NCBI GenBank assembly: GCA_937951975.1
Contig: CALGAJ010000288.1
Coordinates: 1 to 37,230 of the forward strand
Length of the DNA stretch: 37,230 nt
Source: an uncultured Desulfotignum sp.
Lineage (GTDB): Bacteria; Desulfobacterota; Desulfobacteria; Desulfobacterales; Desulfobacteraceae
Direction of reading: 5' to 3'
This document shows positions 23,713 to 31,493 of this stretch, piece by piece. How positions within the stretch are numbered: the stretch's first letter is position 1; every line of letters begins with the position of its first letter. The position numbers and the translations under genes were made by a program. A model generated the notes under the pieces. It saw nothing but the letters and a program-made list of their open reading frames with translations, was not told the DNA's origin and ran no database searches.

Positions 23713-24920
23713 GCTGCCCCCGCTTTGCTTGTCACCGTTTCCAGAAACCGGGCCAGAGCCAGCAGGTCCGGATCTTTGAACAATTTTCCCATGATATGCA
23801 CCCCGAAATCTTTGCGGCCGTGCCGGGCCAGGCCGGGTATGTGCACGGCCGGCAGGCCGGTGAGGTTTGCCGGCAAAGTGAAACCAAAGCCCTCATAGAT
23901 ATCTTCAATGGTCTGGGCAGCCGGGGGGTCTGAATGTTCCCCAAGGGTCAGCCCGGCGATGCCGTCCAGATCCGCCAGGGCGGTCAGGGTCTGGTCCATC
24001 AACTTCCCCCTGGCCCGGCAGGCCTGTTCAAATGCCTCATACTGCTGAAACTGAAAATAAGCGCCCTGGAACAAAAAGGTCTTGATCAAGGTACCGAAGG
24101 ACTCTCCCCGGGTTTTCAGATACATCTGGTTCCAGTCGGCACAGGCGTCGGTGCGGTGGCCGTAGCGCACCCCGTCATATTTACCGGCGCTGGAAGAGGC
24201 TTCCACTGCGGCAATGATATGGTGGGCCAGGGAAAACAGCCCGGGATCCGGCAGATGCACCGGCCTGATTTCACAGCCCGCGGTTTTCAAGGCAGACAAC
24301 GCCGTATTCCAGGCCCGGGCCTCATTCGGGTTCAGCCGCTGTTCATACCCCTGTGCCACACCGATGACCGGGGCCTGGTTCTGAAAAGACCGGGAAAGGT
24401 CAAAATCCGGGAGCGGTTCCGGGCGCATGGAAAAATCCTGGTCATCGAAAACGCAGACCATTTGCATTATCTGCCGGATTTCCGATACACGCCGGGCCGT
24501 GATGCCCCAGGTTTCCATGGAAGGCACCAGTCCGGCAAGCCCTCTGCGGGACATACGGCCCCAGGAGGGTTTGAAACCGAAAATCCCGGCCTTTGCGGCG
24601 GCAGCCCGGGATTCCCCGATATAATCGGTGATCAGGGCCGCATCGGCCAGATCTTCTGTCACGGCCCGGGCGCCGGTGTCATTGACAAGCCCGAATCCCA
24701 GTTCACTCATGCAGGTGGTGCCGGCAATCACCGCATTTGCCTGTTTGAGCTGTGCAATGACAAAGGCATCTTCCAGGGCCGTATAGTTTTCCAGGGCTTT
24801 AGACCCGGCATCTGCCGGCCACCCCCGGCATGACATATTGGGCTGCACTGCCACCCGCAGGGCGTTCTCCACAGGATGATCCGACGGGGAAGGTGTGAAT
24901 GAAAAAACAGATGACTCCAT
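23709..24920 (-). CDS. gatA: GatA homologue lacking amidase catalytic residues
   Basis: 403 residues against about 485 for GatA, in a clean frame. GatA features are clear: SKALENYTALEDAFVIAQLK, GFKPSWGRMSRRGLAGLVPS, and the GatA-specific VEASSSAGKYDGVRYGHR (about 230). The amidase active site is gone. The usual VKDNI lysine is a Gln in AVQPNM (about residue 27). The GGSSGGS cis-Ser segment is missing, with about 22 residues deleted. The GSDTGGSIR nucleophile region reads DYIGESRAAAA, with Glu where Ser is expected. About 50 N-terminal residues are also absent. It lies 15 bases after the AspRS-GatC gene and overlaps gatB by 4 bases. It is probably a structural or regulatory subunit rather than a glutaminase. 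A true pseudogene is unlikely given the intact frame. Confidence 0.85.
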   Translation of the reverse strand: MESSVFSFTPSPSDHPVENALRVAVQPNMSCRGWPADAGSKALENYTALEDAFVIAQLKQANAVIAGTTCMSELGFGLVNDTGARAVTEDLADAALITDYIGESRAAAAKAGIFGFKPSWGRMSRRGLAGLVPSMETWGITARRVSEIRQIMQMVCVFDDQDFSMRPEPLPDFDLSRSFQNQAPVIGVAQGYEQRLNPNEARAWNTALSALKTAGCEIRPVHLPDPGLFSLAHHIIAAVEASSSAGKYDGVRYGHRTDACADWNQMYLKTRGESFGTLIKTFLFQGAYFQFQQYEAFEQACRARGKLMDQTLTALADLDGIAGLTLGEHSDPPAAQTIEDIYEGFGFTLPANLTGLPAVHIPGLARHGRKDFGVHIMGKLFKDPDLLALARFLETVTSKAGAA

Positions 24921-24935
24921 ACAAGAATCCTTTTT

Positions 24936-27065
24936 TTATTCCAGAATCCCGGCCACTTTGAAAAAATCTCCAGTGACCGCCGGTGCGTTTTTAAACAGGT
25001 CCCTGTTTTCCGCCAGGATATGCCTGCGGGCCCGGGTGCCCTCCCGGGTTTGGTTGGTTGCGGGAAACACGGTATACACAGGGTCCCGGCCGTCCAGATC
25101 CCGGGCATGGGTATTGATGTCCCGGGCCATGGCCTGGGCCTGGTTCAAAGCCTGGCGGACCTCAGCCTGCTCGTTCTCTGATACCTGGATCCGGGAGACC
25201 CAGGACAGGGTTTCCATCAGGTCAGCTTCAGGCGCAGCGCCGGGCAGGGATTGATCCGGACCGCCGGTACCCAGCCCCAGTTCCGCCAGCTGGGTGTCGG
25301 CCACACCGGCCGGCGCACCGGTCAAAGGACAGAACGCCCGCCGGTTTTTGGGAAACGCGATCACCTCCCTAATGGAGGCGGTGCCCAGGATCATGGAGAT
25401 CACCCGGTCCATGCCCAGAGCGATCCCGCCGTGGGGCGGGGTCCCGAAAGACAGGCCCTTGAGGAAGAATCCGAACTTGTCTTCGATCTCTTTGCCGGAC
25501 AGTCCCAGGGCCTTGAAAATTTTGTCCTGCAGCGTCCGGTCGTTGATGCGGATGCTGCCGCCCCCCAGTTCCTCGCCGTTCATGACCAGGTCATAGGACC
25601 GGGAGGTCAACGCCAGACACTCTTCCTCTTTTTCCGGGTCAAACTCCGTGGCAGAGGGCATGGTGAATGGATGGTGGCAGGAGGTCAGGCCGTCGGCACC
25701 GGTTTCAAACAAAGGAAAATCCGTGACCCACACCGGTTTGTACACATGTTCAGGGATCAGGTTCAATCGGCCGGCCACATGCAGGCGCAGCTGGCCCAGG
25801 GCCGAACACACCGTGTGCCAGGAGGTGTCGGCAATGATCATCAGCACATCCCCGTCTTCGGCGTTGAACCGTTCCATGAGCTGCTGCTGTTCGTGGCCAC
25901 TGAAGAACTGGACGATGTTGGAATCCAGTTTTGCGCCGGTGACCCGCATCCAGGTCATGCCCCTGGCACCGAATTCCGGTACGATCTGTTTGGCGTATTC
26001 GTTCTGGAGCACGTTTTTGCTCAGCTGGTCTGACTGGCCCTTGACATTGATGCCTTTGATGCAACCGCCCCGGTCCACGATCTGTTTAAAAATGGCATAT
26101 CCCGTGTTGGTGAAAAGATCCGTGGCATCCACAAAGGTCATGCCGAACCGCAGGTCGGGCCGATCCGTGCCCGTGGTTTCCATGGCCTGGTGCCAGGTCA
26201 TGCGGGGAAACGGGGTGGAAACTGAGATGCCGCCCACGGCAAACATTTCCGGCACCAGTTCCTCAAACAGGGCGTAAATAAACTCCTCGTCAATGAACGC
26301 GGCTTCCAGGTCCAGCTGGGTGAACTCGGGCTGGCGGTTGGGCCGAAGGTCCTCGTCCCGGAAGCAGCGCACGATCTGGTAATAGCGCTCGAATCCGGCC
26401 ACCATGAGCAGCTGCTTGAACAGCTGGGGGGACTGGGGCAGGGCGTAAAAATCGCCTGGATAATGGCGGCTGGGCACCAGGTAATCCCTGGCCCCTTCCG
26501 GCGTGCTCCGGGTCAGCATGGGGGTTTCCACCTCATAAAACCCGTGGTCCTCCAGAAAGTGCCGGATGCAGGTCATGATCCGGTGGCGCTTGAACAGCTT
26601 TTCCTGCATGGAAGGCCGTCTGAGATCCAGAAACCGGTACTGGAGCCGCAGCTCTTCATTGACGCCGTCTGCGGCCCCGGCCTCGCCGGTACCGGCCAGC
26701 ATGGATTTTTCACTGATGGGAAACGGCAACGGATCTGCGCTGCTTAAAATATCCAGGCCATCGGCAGCCACCTCAATTTTTCCGGTATCCAGATGCGGAT
26801 TTTCCGTGCCCGGTTCCCGTTGGATCACCGTGCCGGTGACCCGGATGCAGTGTTCGTTTCGCAGGGCGGCGGCGGTTTCATAGACCTGTGACGGGGCGTT
26901 GCCCGGGGCAAACACCACCTGAACAATACCGGTCCGGTCCCTTAAGTGGATGAACAGGATATCTCCATGGTCCCGCAGGGCATCCACCCACCCGGCCAGC
27001 AGGACATGCCGGCCGATGTGATCAGTATTCAGGCTGCCGCAGGATACACGCTGGTCAAAATTCAT
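24936..27065 (-). CDS. aspS: Aspartyl-tRNA synthetase fused to GatC domain
   Basis: 709 residues, about 110 more than bacterial AspRS. An N-terminal anticodon-binding OB domain (1-105) precedes the class II core with YRFLDLRRPSMQ, motif 2 near FRDEDLRPNRQPEFTQLD, a bacterial GAD insertion, and motif 3 in GGIALGMDRVISMILG. The AspRS body ends near 598 (FCPLTGAPAGV). A short linker then leads to a complete GatC domain (about 613-709) ending NAPAVTGDFFKVAGILE, matching GatC's usual NAP...FFxVPxVLE end. His33 in RDHG and Gly86 in REPGTEN match residues typical of non-discriminating AspRS, which also charges tRNA-Asn with Asp. An AGGA site nine bases upstream supports the ATG. The downstream gatA and gatB genes make a one-operon transamidosome. 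Confidence 0.93.
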   Translation of the reverse strand: MNFDQRVSCGSLNTDHIGRHVLLAGWVDALRDHGDILFIHLRDRTGIVQVVFAPGNAPSQVYETAAALRNEHCIRVTGTVIQREPGTENPHLDTGKIEVAADGLDILSSADPLPFPISEKSMLAGTGEAGAADGVNEELRLQYRFLDLRRPSMQEKLFKRHRIMTCIRHFLEDHGFYEVETPMLTRSTPEGARDYLVPSRHYPGDFYALPQSPQLFKQLLMVAGFERYYQIVRCFRDEDLRPNRQPEFTQLDLEAAFIDEEFIYALFEELVPEMFAVGGISVSTPFPRMTWHQAMETTGTDRPDLRFGMTFVDATDLFTNTGYAIFKQIVDRGGCIKGINVKGQSDQLSKNVLQNEYAKQIVPEFGARGMTWMRVTGAKLDSNIVQFFSGHEQQQLMERFNAEDGDVLMIIADTSWHTVCSALGQLRLHVAGRLNLIPEHVYKPVWVTDFPLFETGADGLTSCHHPFTMPSATEFDPEKEEECLALTSRSYDLVMNGEELGGGSIRINDRTLQDKIFKALGLSGKEIEDKFGFFLKGLSFGTPPHGGIALGMDRVISMILGTASIREVIAFPKNRRAFCPLTGAPAGVADTQLAELGLGTGGPDQSLPGAAPEADLMETLSWVSRIQVSENEQAEVRQALNQAQAMARDINTHARDLDGRDPVYTVFPATNQTREGTRARRHILAENRDLFKNAPAVTGDFFKVAGILE

Positions 27066-27095
27066 ATCATAAGTTCCTTTTCAGATGTCCGCCCG

Positions 27096-27124
27096 GTTTT
27101 ACCACCCGTCCTGAAAAAGGTCAA
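27096..27124 (-). promoter_or_regulatory. Candidate sigma70 promoter of aspS-gatC operon
   Basis: On the minus strand TTGACC (27124-27119) and TAAAAC (27101-27096) are exactly 17 bases apart. They lie about 30 bases before the aspS start codon. Judged by eye. Confidence 0.5.
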
Positions 27125-27251
27125 CAGGCACGTGGCCTGAAAGCGGTCTGAGCCCCGGAATTCTTGGATATGCTTTCCCGGGATTTGACTTTATCCGGAA
27201 ACATCCTAATGTATGGCTATGGTGTCAAATATTTAGTCAAGGAGACCTGCC

Positions 27252-27794
27252 ATGAAAAAAATCTGTTTGCTGTTTGTCATCCTATGTCTGGGATTGCCGG
27301 TCCAGGCAGCCGAAAACCAGGTAACATACAAAGTTGACAATGCCTTGTACGAGGGTTTTTTCATCCGTCCGGCACCCGGCGCACCCCTGGTGATCCTGAT
27401 TCATGACTGGGACGGTCTGGGGGCGTATGAGATCCGCCGGGCTCACATGCTGGCGGATCAGGGATATGCCGTGTTTGCCGCAGACATGTTCGGTAAAGGC
27501 ATCCGGCCGGAACAGATTGCCGAACGCCGGCGCCTGACCGGAGAACTCTATCAGGACCGGGATCGGATGCGCCGTCTCTTGCAGGGGGCGCTTGATGCGG
27601 CTGAGACCCAGGGGGGTGACCTGAAAAATGCCGTGGCCCTGGAGCAGCACGGGGTGGCCCATGAAATGATCACCTATGGAGGCGCCCCCCATGCGTTCAG
27701 TGTGTTCGGAACGGACCGGTACCGGGAGGATGCGGACCAGAAATCCTGGCAGCGATTTCTGAATTACCTGGATCAGACACTGGCCGGCAGGTAG
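27252..27794 (+). CDS. Secreted dienelactone-hydrolase-family protein with internal deletion
   Basis: 180 residues against about 245 for close family members. A signal peptide is visible (KKICLLFVILCLGLPVQA, cleaved near residue 20). The N-terminal half has the conserved Glu in YEGFFIRP and HDWDG near 51. The C-terminal half has HEMITYGGAPHAF with the catalytic His147. Between NAVA (about 129) and LEQHGV (about 131) roughly 65 residues are missing. This stretch normally carries the GYCFGG nucleophile elbow and the catalytic Asp. The frame is preserved and AAGGAG precedes the ATG. The product is therefore probably inactive as a hydrolase. The 3' end overlaps the convergent cupin gene by 22 bases. 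Confidence 0.85.
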   Translation: MKKICLLFVILCLGLPVQAAENQVTYKVDNALYEGFFIRPAPGAPLVILIHDWDGLGAYEIRRAHMLADQGYAVFAADMFGKGIRPEQIAERRRLTGELYQDRDRMRRLLQGALDAAETQGGDLKNAVALEQHGVAHEMITYGGAPHAFSVFGTDRYREDADQKSWQRFLNYLDQTLAGR

Positions 27795-28105
27795 TCCTCT
27801 CTGACCGGCGAGAACACCTCAATGGCTATGGCATCCTCCAGCACTTCGGCACCGTGGGGGATGTTGCCGGGCACACACCAGGTGTCGCCGGGAGATACAT
27901 CAAAGGTGTCGTCTCCAATGCTCATTTTCAGCCGGCCGCTCACCAGGTATCCGGTCTGCTCATGGGGATGGGTGTGGACGGGCAGGGTGTGGCCGACCGC
28001 CAGTCTGAACTGGGATAACAAAGTGGCGTCCCCGTATACCAGGGTCTTGATCTGTATTCCGGGCATGGCCTGTCTGAATCCGGTATCCTGAGCCTTGCAA
28101 AACAT
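27773..28105 (-). CDS. Small cupin_2 protein
   Basis: 110 residues forming a single cupin barrel. The metal-site motif is HTHPHEQTGYLVSG (about residues 41-54), with a later VPGNIPHGAEV His, giving the expected His-His-Glu...His set. Surrounding glycines in SGRLKMSIGD and VSPGDTWCVPG fit the second cupin motif. The protein is a small metal-binding or ligand-sensing cupin in the cytoplasm. No enzyme activity can be assigned. It begins 43 bases after the stop of the J-domain gene on the same strand with an AAAGGAAT site. The end overlaps the hydrolase-like gene by 22 bases. Confidence 0.87.
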   Translation of the reverse strand: MFCKAQDTGFRQAMPGIQIKTLVYGDATLLSQFRLAVGHTLPVHTHPHEQTGYLVSGRLKMSIGDDTFDVSPGDTWCVPGNIPHGAEVLEDAIAIEVFSPVREDYLPASV

Positions 28106-28148
28106 GGCTTCATTCCTTTTTGTATTTTAAATGGGTTGACGGCCGGTG

Positions 28149-29153
28149 TCAGACCGGCCGGGTGATTTTTTCCAGCAGGGCCTGGTAGGCTTCGCTGAGT
28201 TCGACGAATCGGTCATGGCTGCCGCCTTTGTCCGGATGGTGTTTCCGGGCCAGTTTCCGGAACCGCCGGGTCAATGACCGTTTGTCCATGGCCTTGAGTT
28301 CAGCCGCCGTGAGGTTGAAAATTTCCCTGGCCCTGGACCGGGATACGCCGGGTTTGGGCGGCTGGTGAAAAAACCGGCTCCGGAACCGGAAATCTTTTTC
28401 CATCTCTTCCAGCAGAACCGAATCCCCGTAGGGATGATCAAAAAACATGATCACATACCGGATCAGGTAGTCGTGCAGATAGCCGGACTGCTTGAAAAGG
28501 TGCTTGTTCAGACGGCACAGTTCCTGGATAAAAAAAGCGTCCACTTTGTTCTGATCCAGGGCATGGGGCATTTTTTTTGCCAGAAACCCCTTGAAAAACC
28601 GCTGCAGGTCAAAGATGGTGTAGACATAGGATTTAAGTTCCCGTTGGCTGAGGCGACTTTCCTGCTGCATGAATCCCTGTTCGATCTCATCCCGGCATTT
28701 TCCCGTCAGTTTCCGGAACAGGGCCGGAGGCATGTTCACCAAAGGTCCCTGGTCCATGTTGCCGAATTTGAGAAAATGGGCCCTCCGCTTGTCAAAGGCA
28801 TGGGTGGACCGGGCCACGGATTCTTTTTCTTCCCTTGTCATGCGTCGGTAGGCGGAGGTCTTGCCCCGTTCCCTGAAATGGGCCGTGGCCTGGCGGATGT
28901 CGGGCCGGACAAACGGCCAGAACAGATCTTCCAGCACCTCCATATCGAACTGCCGGGCTTTTTCTGAAATCCGGCCGACCAGTTCGTGGCACACATGCCA
29001 GGCATTGCCCCCGGGATAGTCGATCCAGGCCCCGGGTCGGGGTCCCAAAGAACAGATCTCCTGAAATCGGGGCCCATCTTCAGTTATGATGGACTCCCTG
29101 AGAAGGTAGGTGGTCTGCCGGTATTTTCCTGTTTTTGCCAGATACATAAGCAT
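28149..29153 (-). CDS. Protein with C-terminal J domain (DnaJ-like)
   Basis: 334 residues. The J domain is at the C-terminus (about 276-332), with RRFRKLARKHHPDKGG carrying the HPD tripeptide that stimulates Hsp70 ATPase, then FVELSEAYQALLEKI. The N-terminal 270 residues (starting MLMYLAKTGKYRQTTYLLRE) have no domain that I recognise and no zinc-finger or Gly/Phe region, so it is not DnaJ or CbpA. It is basic and alpha-helical in appearance. It could target DnaK to a specific client, but this is an inference. The start ATG lacks a clear ribosome-binding site; a second ATG two codons later is an alternative. It is divergent from the pirin gene. Confidence 0.85.
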   Translation of the reverse strand: MLMYLAKTGKYRQTTYLLRESIITEDGPRFQEICSLGPRPGAWIDYPGGNAWHVCHELVGRISEKARQFDMEVLEDLFWPFVRPDIRQATAHFRERGKTSAYRRMTREEKESVARSTHAFDKRRAHFLKFGNMDQGPLVNMPPALFRKLTGKCRDEIEQGFMQQESRLSQRELKSYVYTIFDLQRFFKGFLAKKMPHALDQNKVDAFFIQELCRLNKHLFKQSGYLHDYLIRYVIMFFDHPYGDSVLLEEMEKDFRFRSRFFHQPPKPGVSRSRAREIFNLTAAELKAMDKRSLTRRFRKLARKHHPDKGGSHDRFVELSEAYQALLEKITRPV

Positions 29154-29181
29154 TCAATATGTGTTACAATCAACAGGAATG

Positions 29182-29210
29182 GTTATAGTAGACAGAAATG
29201 CAAAAGGCAA
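29182..29210 (-). promoter_or_regulatory. Candidate promoter of J-domain gene
   Basis: On the minus strand TTGCCT (29210-29205) and TATAAC (29187-29182) are 17 bases apart. They lie about 30 bases before the J-domain start, giving a very short leader. Judged by eye. Confidence 0.45.
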
Positions 29211-29231
29211 TGAAAACCATGGGAGGTAGAC

Positions 29232-30080
29232 ATGTCGAAAAACAGACCCGTCAAACTCAAACTGCAGCGCCAGCCGGTCACCGAAGGTGCCGGGGTCCGG
29301 CTGAACCGGCTGTTCGGTCATGCCGAAGCCCCGGCCCTGGACCCGTTTCTGCTGCTGGATGATTTCCGGTCCGACACACCGGCGGATTATCTGAAAGGGT
29401 TTCCCTGGCACCCCCACCGGGGCATCGAAACCATCACCTATGTGCTGAAAGGGGATGTGGCCCATGGGGACAGCCTGGGCAACCAGGGCACCATCTCATC
29501 CGGGGACATTCAGTGGATGACCGCCGGCAGCGGCATCATCCACCAGGAGATGCCCAAAGGGGATGGTAACGGGTCCATGCACGGGTTCCAGCTGTGGGCC
29601 AATCTGCCGGCGGCTCAGAAGATGATCGCTCCCAAATACCGGGATATCACGGCGGACCAGGTACCCGAGGTCATCCTGGATGGAAAGATCCGGGTAAAAC
29701 TCATTGCCGGCAGTATCCATGGCGTGAACGGCCCGGTGGATGACATTGTGATCGAGCCGGTATTTATGGACTGTGATGTGCCGGCCCGGGCGGTCTTTAC
29801 CCATGATGTGGACCCGGCCCACACGGTATTCATCTATGTGATCGGCGGCAGCGGCAGCACCGGCGGCACGACACTTGAAAACGGGGACCTGGTGCTGTTC
29901 GGCAAAGGCACGCACGTCACCGTGTCAGCAACTGAAAAGCCGGTCCGGTTCCTACTGCTGTCCGGCCGGCCCCTGAGCGAACCGGTGGCGTGGCGAGGGC
30001 CGGTTGTCATGAATACAAAAGAGGAGCTGGAAACCGCTTTCCGGGAATACCGGGAAGGCGGGTTCATCAAAACCGGATGA
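29232..30080 (+). CDS. Pirin family protein
   Basis: 282 residues, normal for pirins (bicupin iron proteins, some with quercetinase activity). The N-terminal cupin has FPWHPHRGIETITYVLKG with metal ligands His60 and His62. GSGIIHQEMP supplies His104 and Glu106, the full iron-binding set. The C-terminal cupin (about 175-275, VFIYVIGGSGSTGG) lacks metal ligands, as usual. Its role in bacteria is poorly defined and may be redox or flavonoid-like dioxygenation. A GGGAGG site precedes the ATG. It is divergent from the J-domain gene and convergent with the efflux outer-membrane gene, with only 6 bases between stops. Confidence 0.93.
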   Translation: MSKNRPVKLKLQRQPVTEGAGVRLNRLFGHAEAPALDPFLLLDDFRSDTPADYLKGFPWHPHRGIETITYVLKGDVAHGDSLGNQGTISSGDIQWMTAGSGIIHQEMPKGDGNGSMHGFQLWANLPAAQKMIAPKYRDITADQVPEVILDGKIRVKLIAGSIHGVNGPVDDIVIEPVFMDCDVPARAVFTHDVDPAHTVFIYVIGGSGSTGGTTLENGDLVLFGKGTHVTVSATEKPVRFLLLSGRPLSEPVAWRGPVVMNTKEELETAFREYREGGFIKTG

Positions 30081-30086
30081 CGCCCT

Positions 30087-31493
30087 CTATTCGCTTCCGC
30101 CGCCCAGAACCGCATACAGCTGCACCTGGTTGGCGCGTTTCTGCAGCAAAAGGGTGTTGAGCACCTGCTGCTGCGTATAAAGTGACCGCTGAGCATCCAG
30201 AACACTCAGGTAGCTGTCGATGCCTGCTTCATAGCGTTTTTTTGCCAGAAACCAGGTTTTTTCCACCGCCTGGGTCAGTGTTTTCTGGGCGGCGATCTGC
30301 CGGTCGATCATGCTCTGAACCGCCAGGGCATCCGCCACTTCCCTGAACGCGGTCTGGATGGTTTTTTCATACTGGGTGACGGCAATGTCCCGCTGGGCTT
30401 TGCTGACCCGGTAGGCGGCCCGGACCCGGGCATCAAAAATCGGCAAAGCCGCCTGGGGCACAAAATTCCATGTGCCGGTGCCGGAACTGAAAAGCCCGGA
30501 CAGGGCATCACTGGCCGTGCCGATGCCGGTGGTCAGAGAGATGCGCGGAAAAAATGCGGCCCGGGCCGCGCCGATAAACGCATACGCACTTTTTAACCGG
30601 TGTTCGGCGGCCATGATATCCGGCCGGAACAACAGTGCCTCTGAAGAAAGGCCTGGAAGAACGGCTCCGGTTTCCTGAACGGTTTTCAGGTCTTTGGGCA
30701 GAAGATCGTCCGGCACGGTAACCCCGGCCAGAAGATCGAGTGCGTTTCGGGTCAGCGCCACGGACTGGGTGAACCGGGCCACGTCTCTTCTGGCGGTTTC
30801 AACGGGAATTTCAGCCCGGCCCAGGTCCAGTTCCGTAGCGATGCCCACCTCATACTGCCGCTGGATCAGATCCCGGGCCTTTTGCTGGGAATCCAGTGTG
30901 GATCGGGCCAGGTTGAGATTTTCCCGGTCTGCGGCAAGGGTCAGGTACGCGGTTGCCACCTGGGACACCAGCGCAATCCTGATACTTTGGCGGGCCGCAT
31001 CCGTGGCCAGATATTCTTCCAGGGCCTGGTCTTCCAGACTGCGGATCCGGCCGAAGAAATCGATCTCCCACGCGGCAACGCCCAGTCCCGCGCTGTATTG
31101 TTCCACGGTTCTTGGCTCACCGGGACCGATCAGATCCCGGGACCGTTGTTCTTTGGCACCGGCGCCCGTGGCCTGGAGTGCCGGAAAAAGCGCCGCTCTT
31201 TGAATCCCGTAAAGGGCCCGGGCTTTTTCCACATTTAACGCGGCCAGACGCAGGTCACGGTTGTTTTCCAGGGCCAGGTCAATGATTTTCAAAAGCGGTT
31301 CGTTTCCGAAAAATGCCTGCCGGGAGAGCGCCTGAACCGGTAATCCTTCTTGTTCCGCCATATCCTCATATGACTCTCCCCGGGGCCATTGTTCAGGGAT
31401 CGGCGCAACGGGCCGGGTATATTCAGGCGCCAGGGTGCACCCGCCGGCCAGGCAGGTGACTGCGGCAATCAAAACCAGTACGCGTTTATTCAT
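30087..31493 (-). CDS. RND efflux outer-membrane lipoprotein (OprM/NodT family)
   Basis: 468 residues. The lipoprotein signal ends LAGGC with Cys19, followed by TLAPEYTRP, typical of OprM/NodT outer-membrane factors. Two repeated TolC-like halves are visible as long coiled helices (NLARSTLDSQQKARDLIQ, and ATQYEKTI-type segments with TAFREVADALA). It forms the outer-membrane exit channel of a tripartite pump. The start overlaps the RND gene by 8 bases, so translation is probably coupled. It is the last gene of the three-gene efflux operon. Confidence 0.93.
   Translation of the reverse strand: MNKRVLVLIAAVTCLAGGCTLAPEYTRPVAPIPEQWPRGESYEDMAEQEGLPVQALSRQAFFGNEPLLKIIDLALENNRDLRLAALNVEKARALYGIQRAALFPALQATGAGAKEQRSRDLIGPGEPRTVEQYSAGLGVAAWEIDFFGRIRSLEDQALEEYLATDAARQSIRIALVSQVATAYLTLAADRENLNLARSTLDSQQKARDLIQRQYEVGIATELDLGRAEIPVETARRDVARFTQSVALTRNALDLLAGVTVPDDLLPKDLKTVQETGAVLPGLSSEALLFRPDIMAAEHRLKSAYAFIGAARAAFFPRISLTTGIGTASDALSGLFSSGTGTWNFVPQAALPIFDARVRAAYRVSKAQRDIAVTQYEKTIQTAFREVADALAVQSMIDRQIAAQKTLTQAVEKTWFLAKKRYEAGIDSYLSVLDAQRSLYTQQQVLNTLLLQKRANQVQLYAVLGGGSE

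Noticed and set aside
22699..23898. Long open frame of 399 codons on the plus strand opposite gatB and gatA
   Set aside because: It is antisense to two clearly recognised genes, its protein has low complexity and no motif, and such frames are common opposite GC-rich coding DNA.
23934..24833. Plus-strand frame of 299 codons opposite the GatA homologue
   Set aside because: Antisense shadow. The minus-strand frame matches GatA over most of its length.
23709..24920. GatA homologue as a frameshifted pseudogene
   Set aside because: The frame is continuous and conserved blocks lie in one frame on both sides of the altered active site. Stop and start are coupled to neighbours, so substitution and deletion in an expressed gene is the better reading.
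28141..28159. GGCCGGT-N5-ACCGGCC hairpin at the end of the J-domain gene as a terminator
   Set aside because: It overlaps the stop codon and no T-run follows on the minus strand. The cupin gene downstream is co-directional and close, so termination there is not supported.
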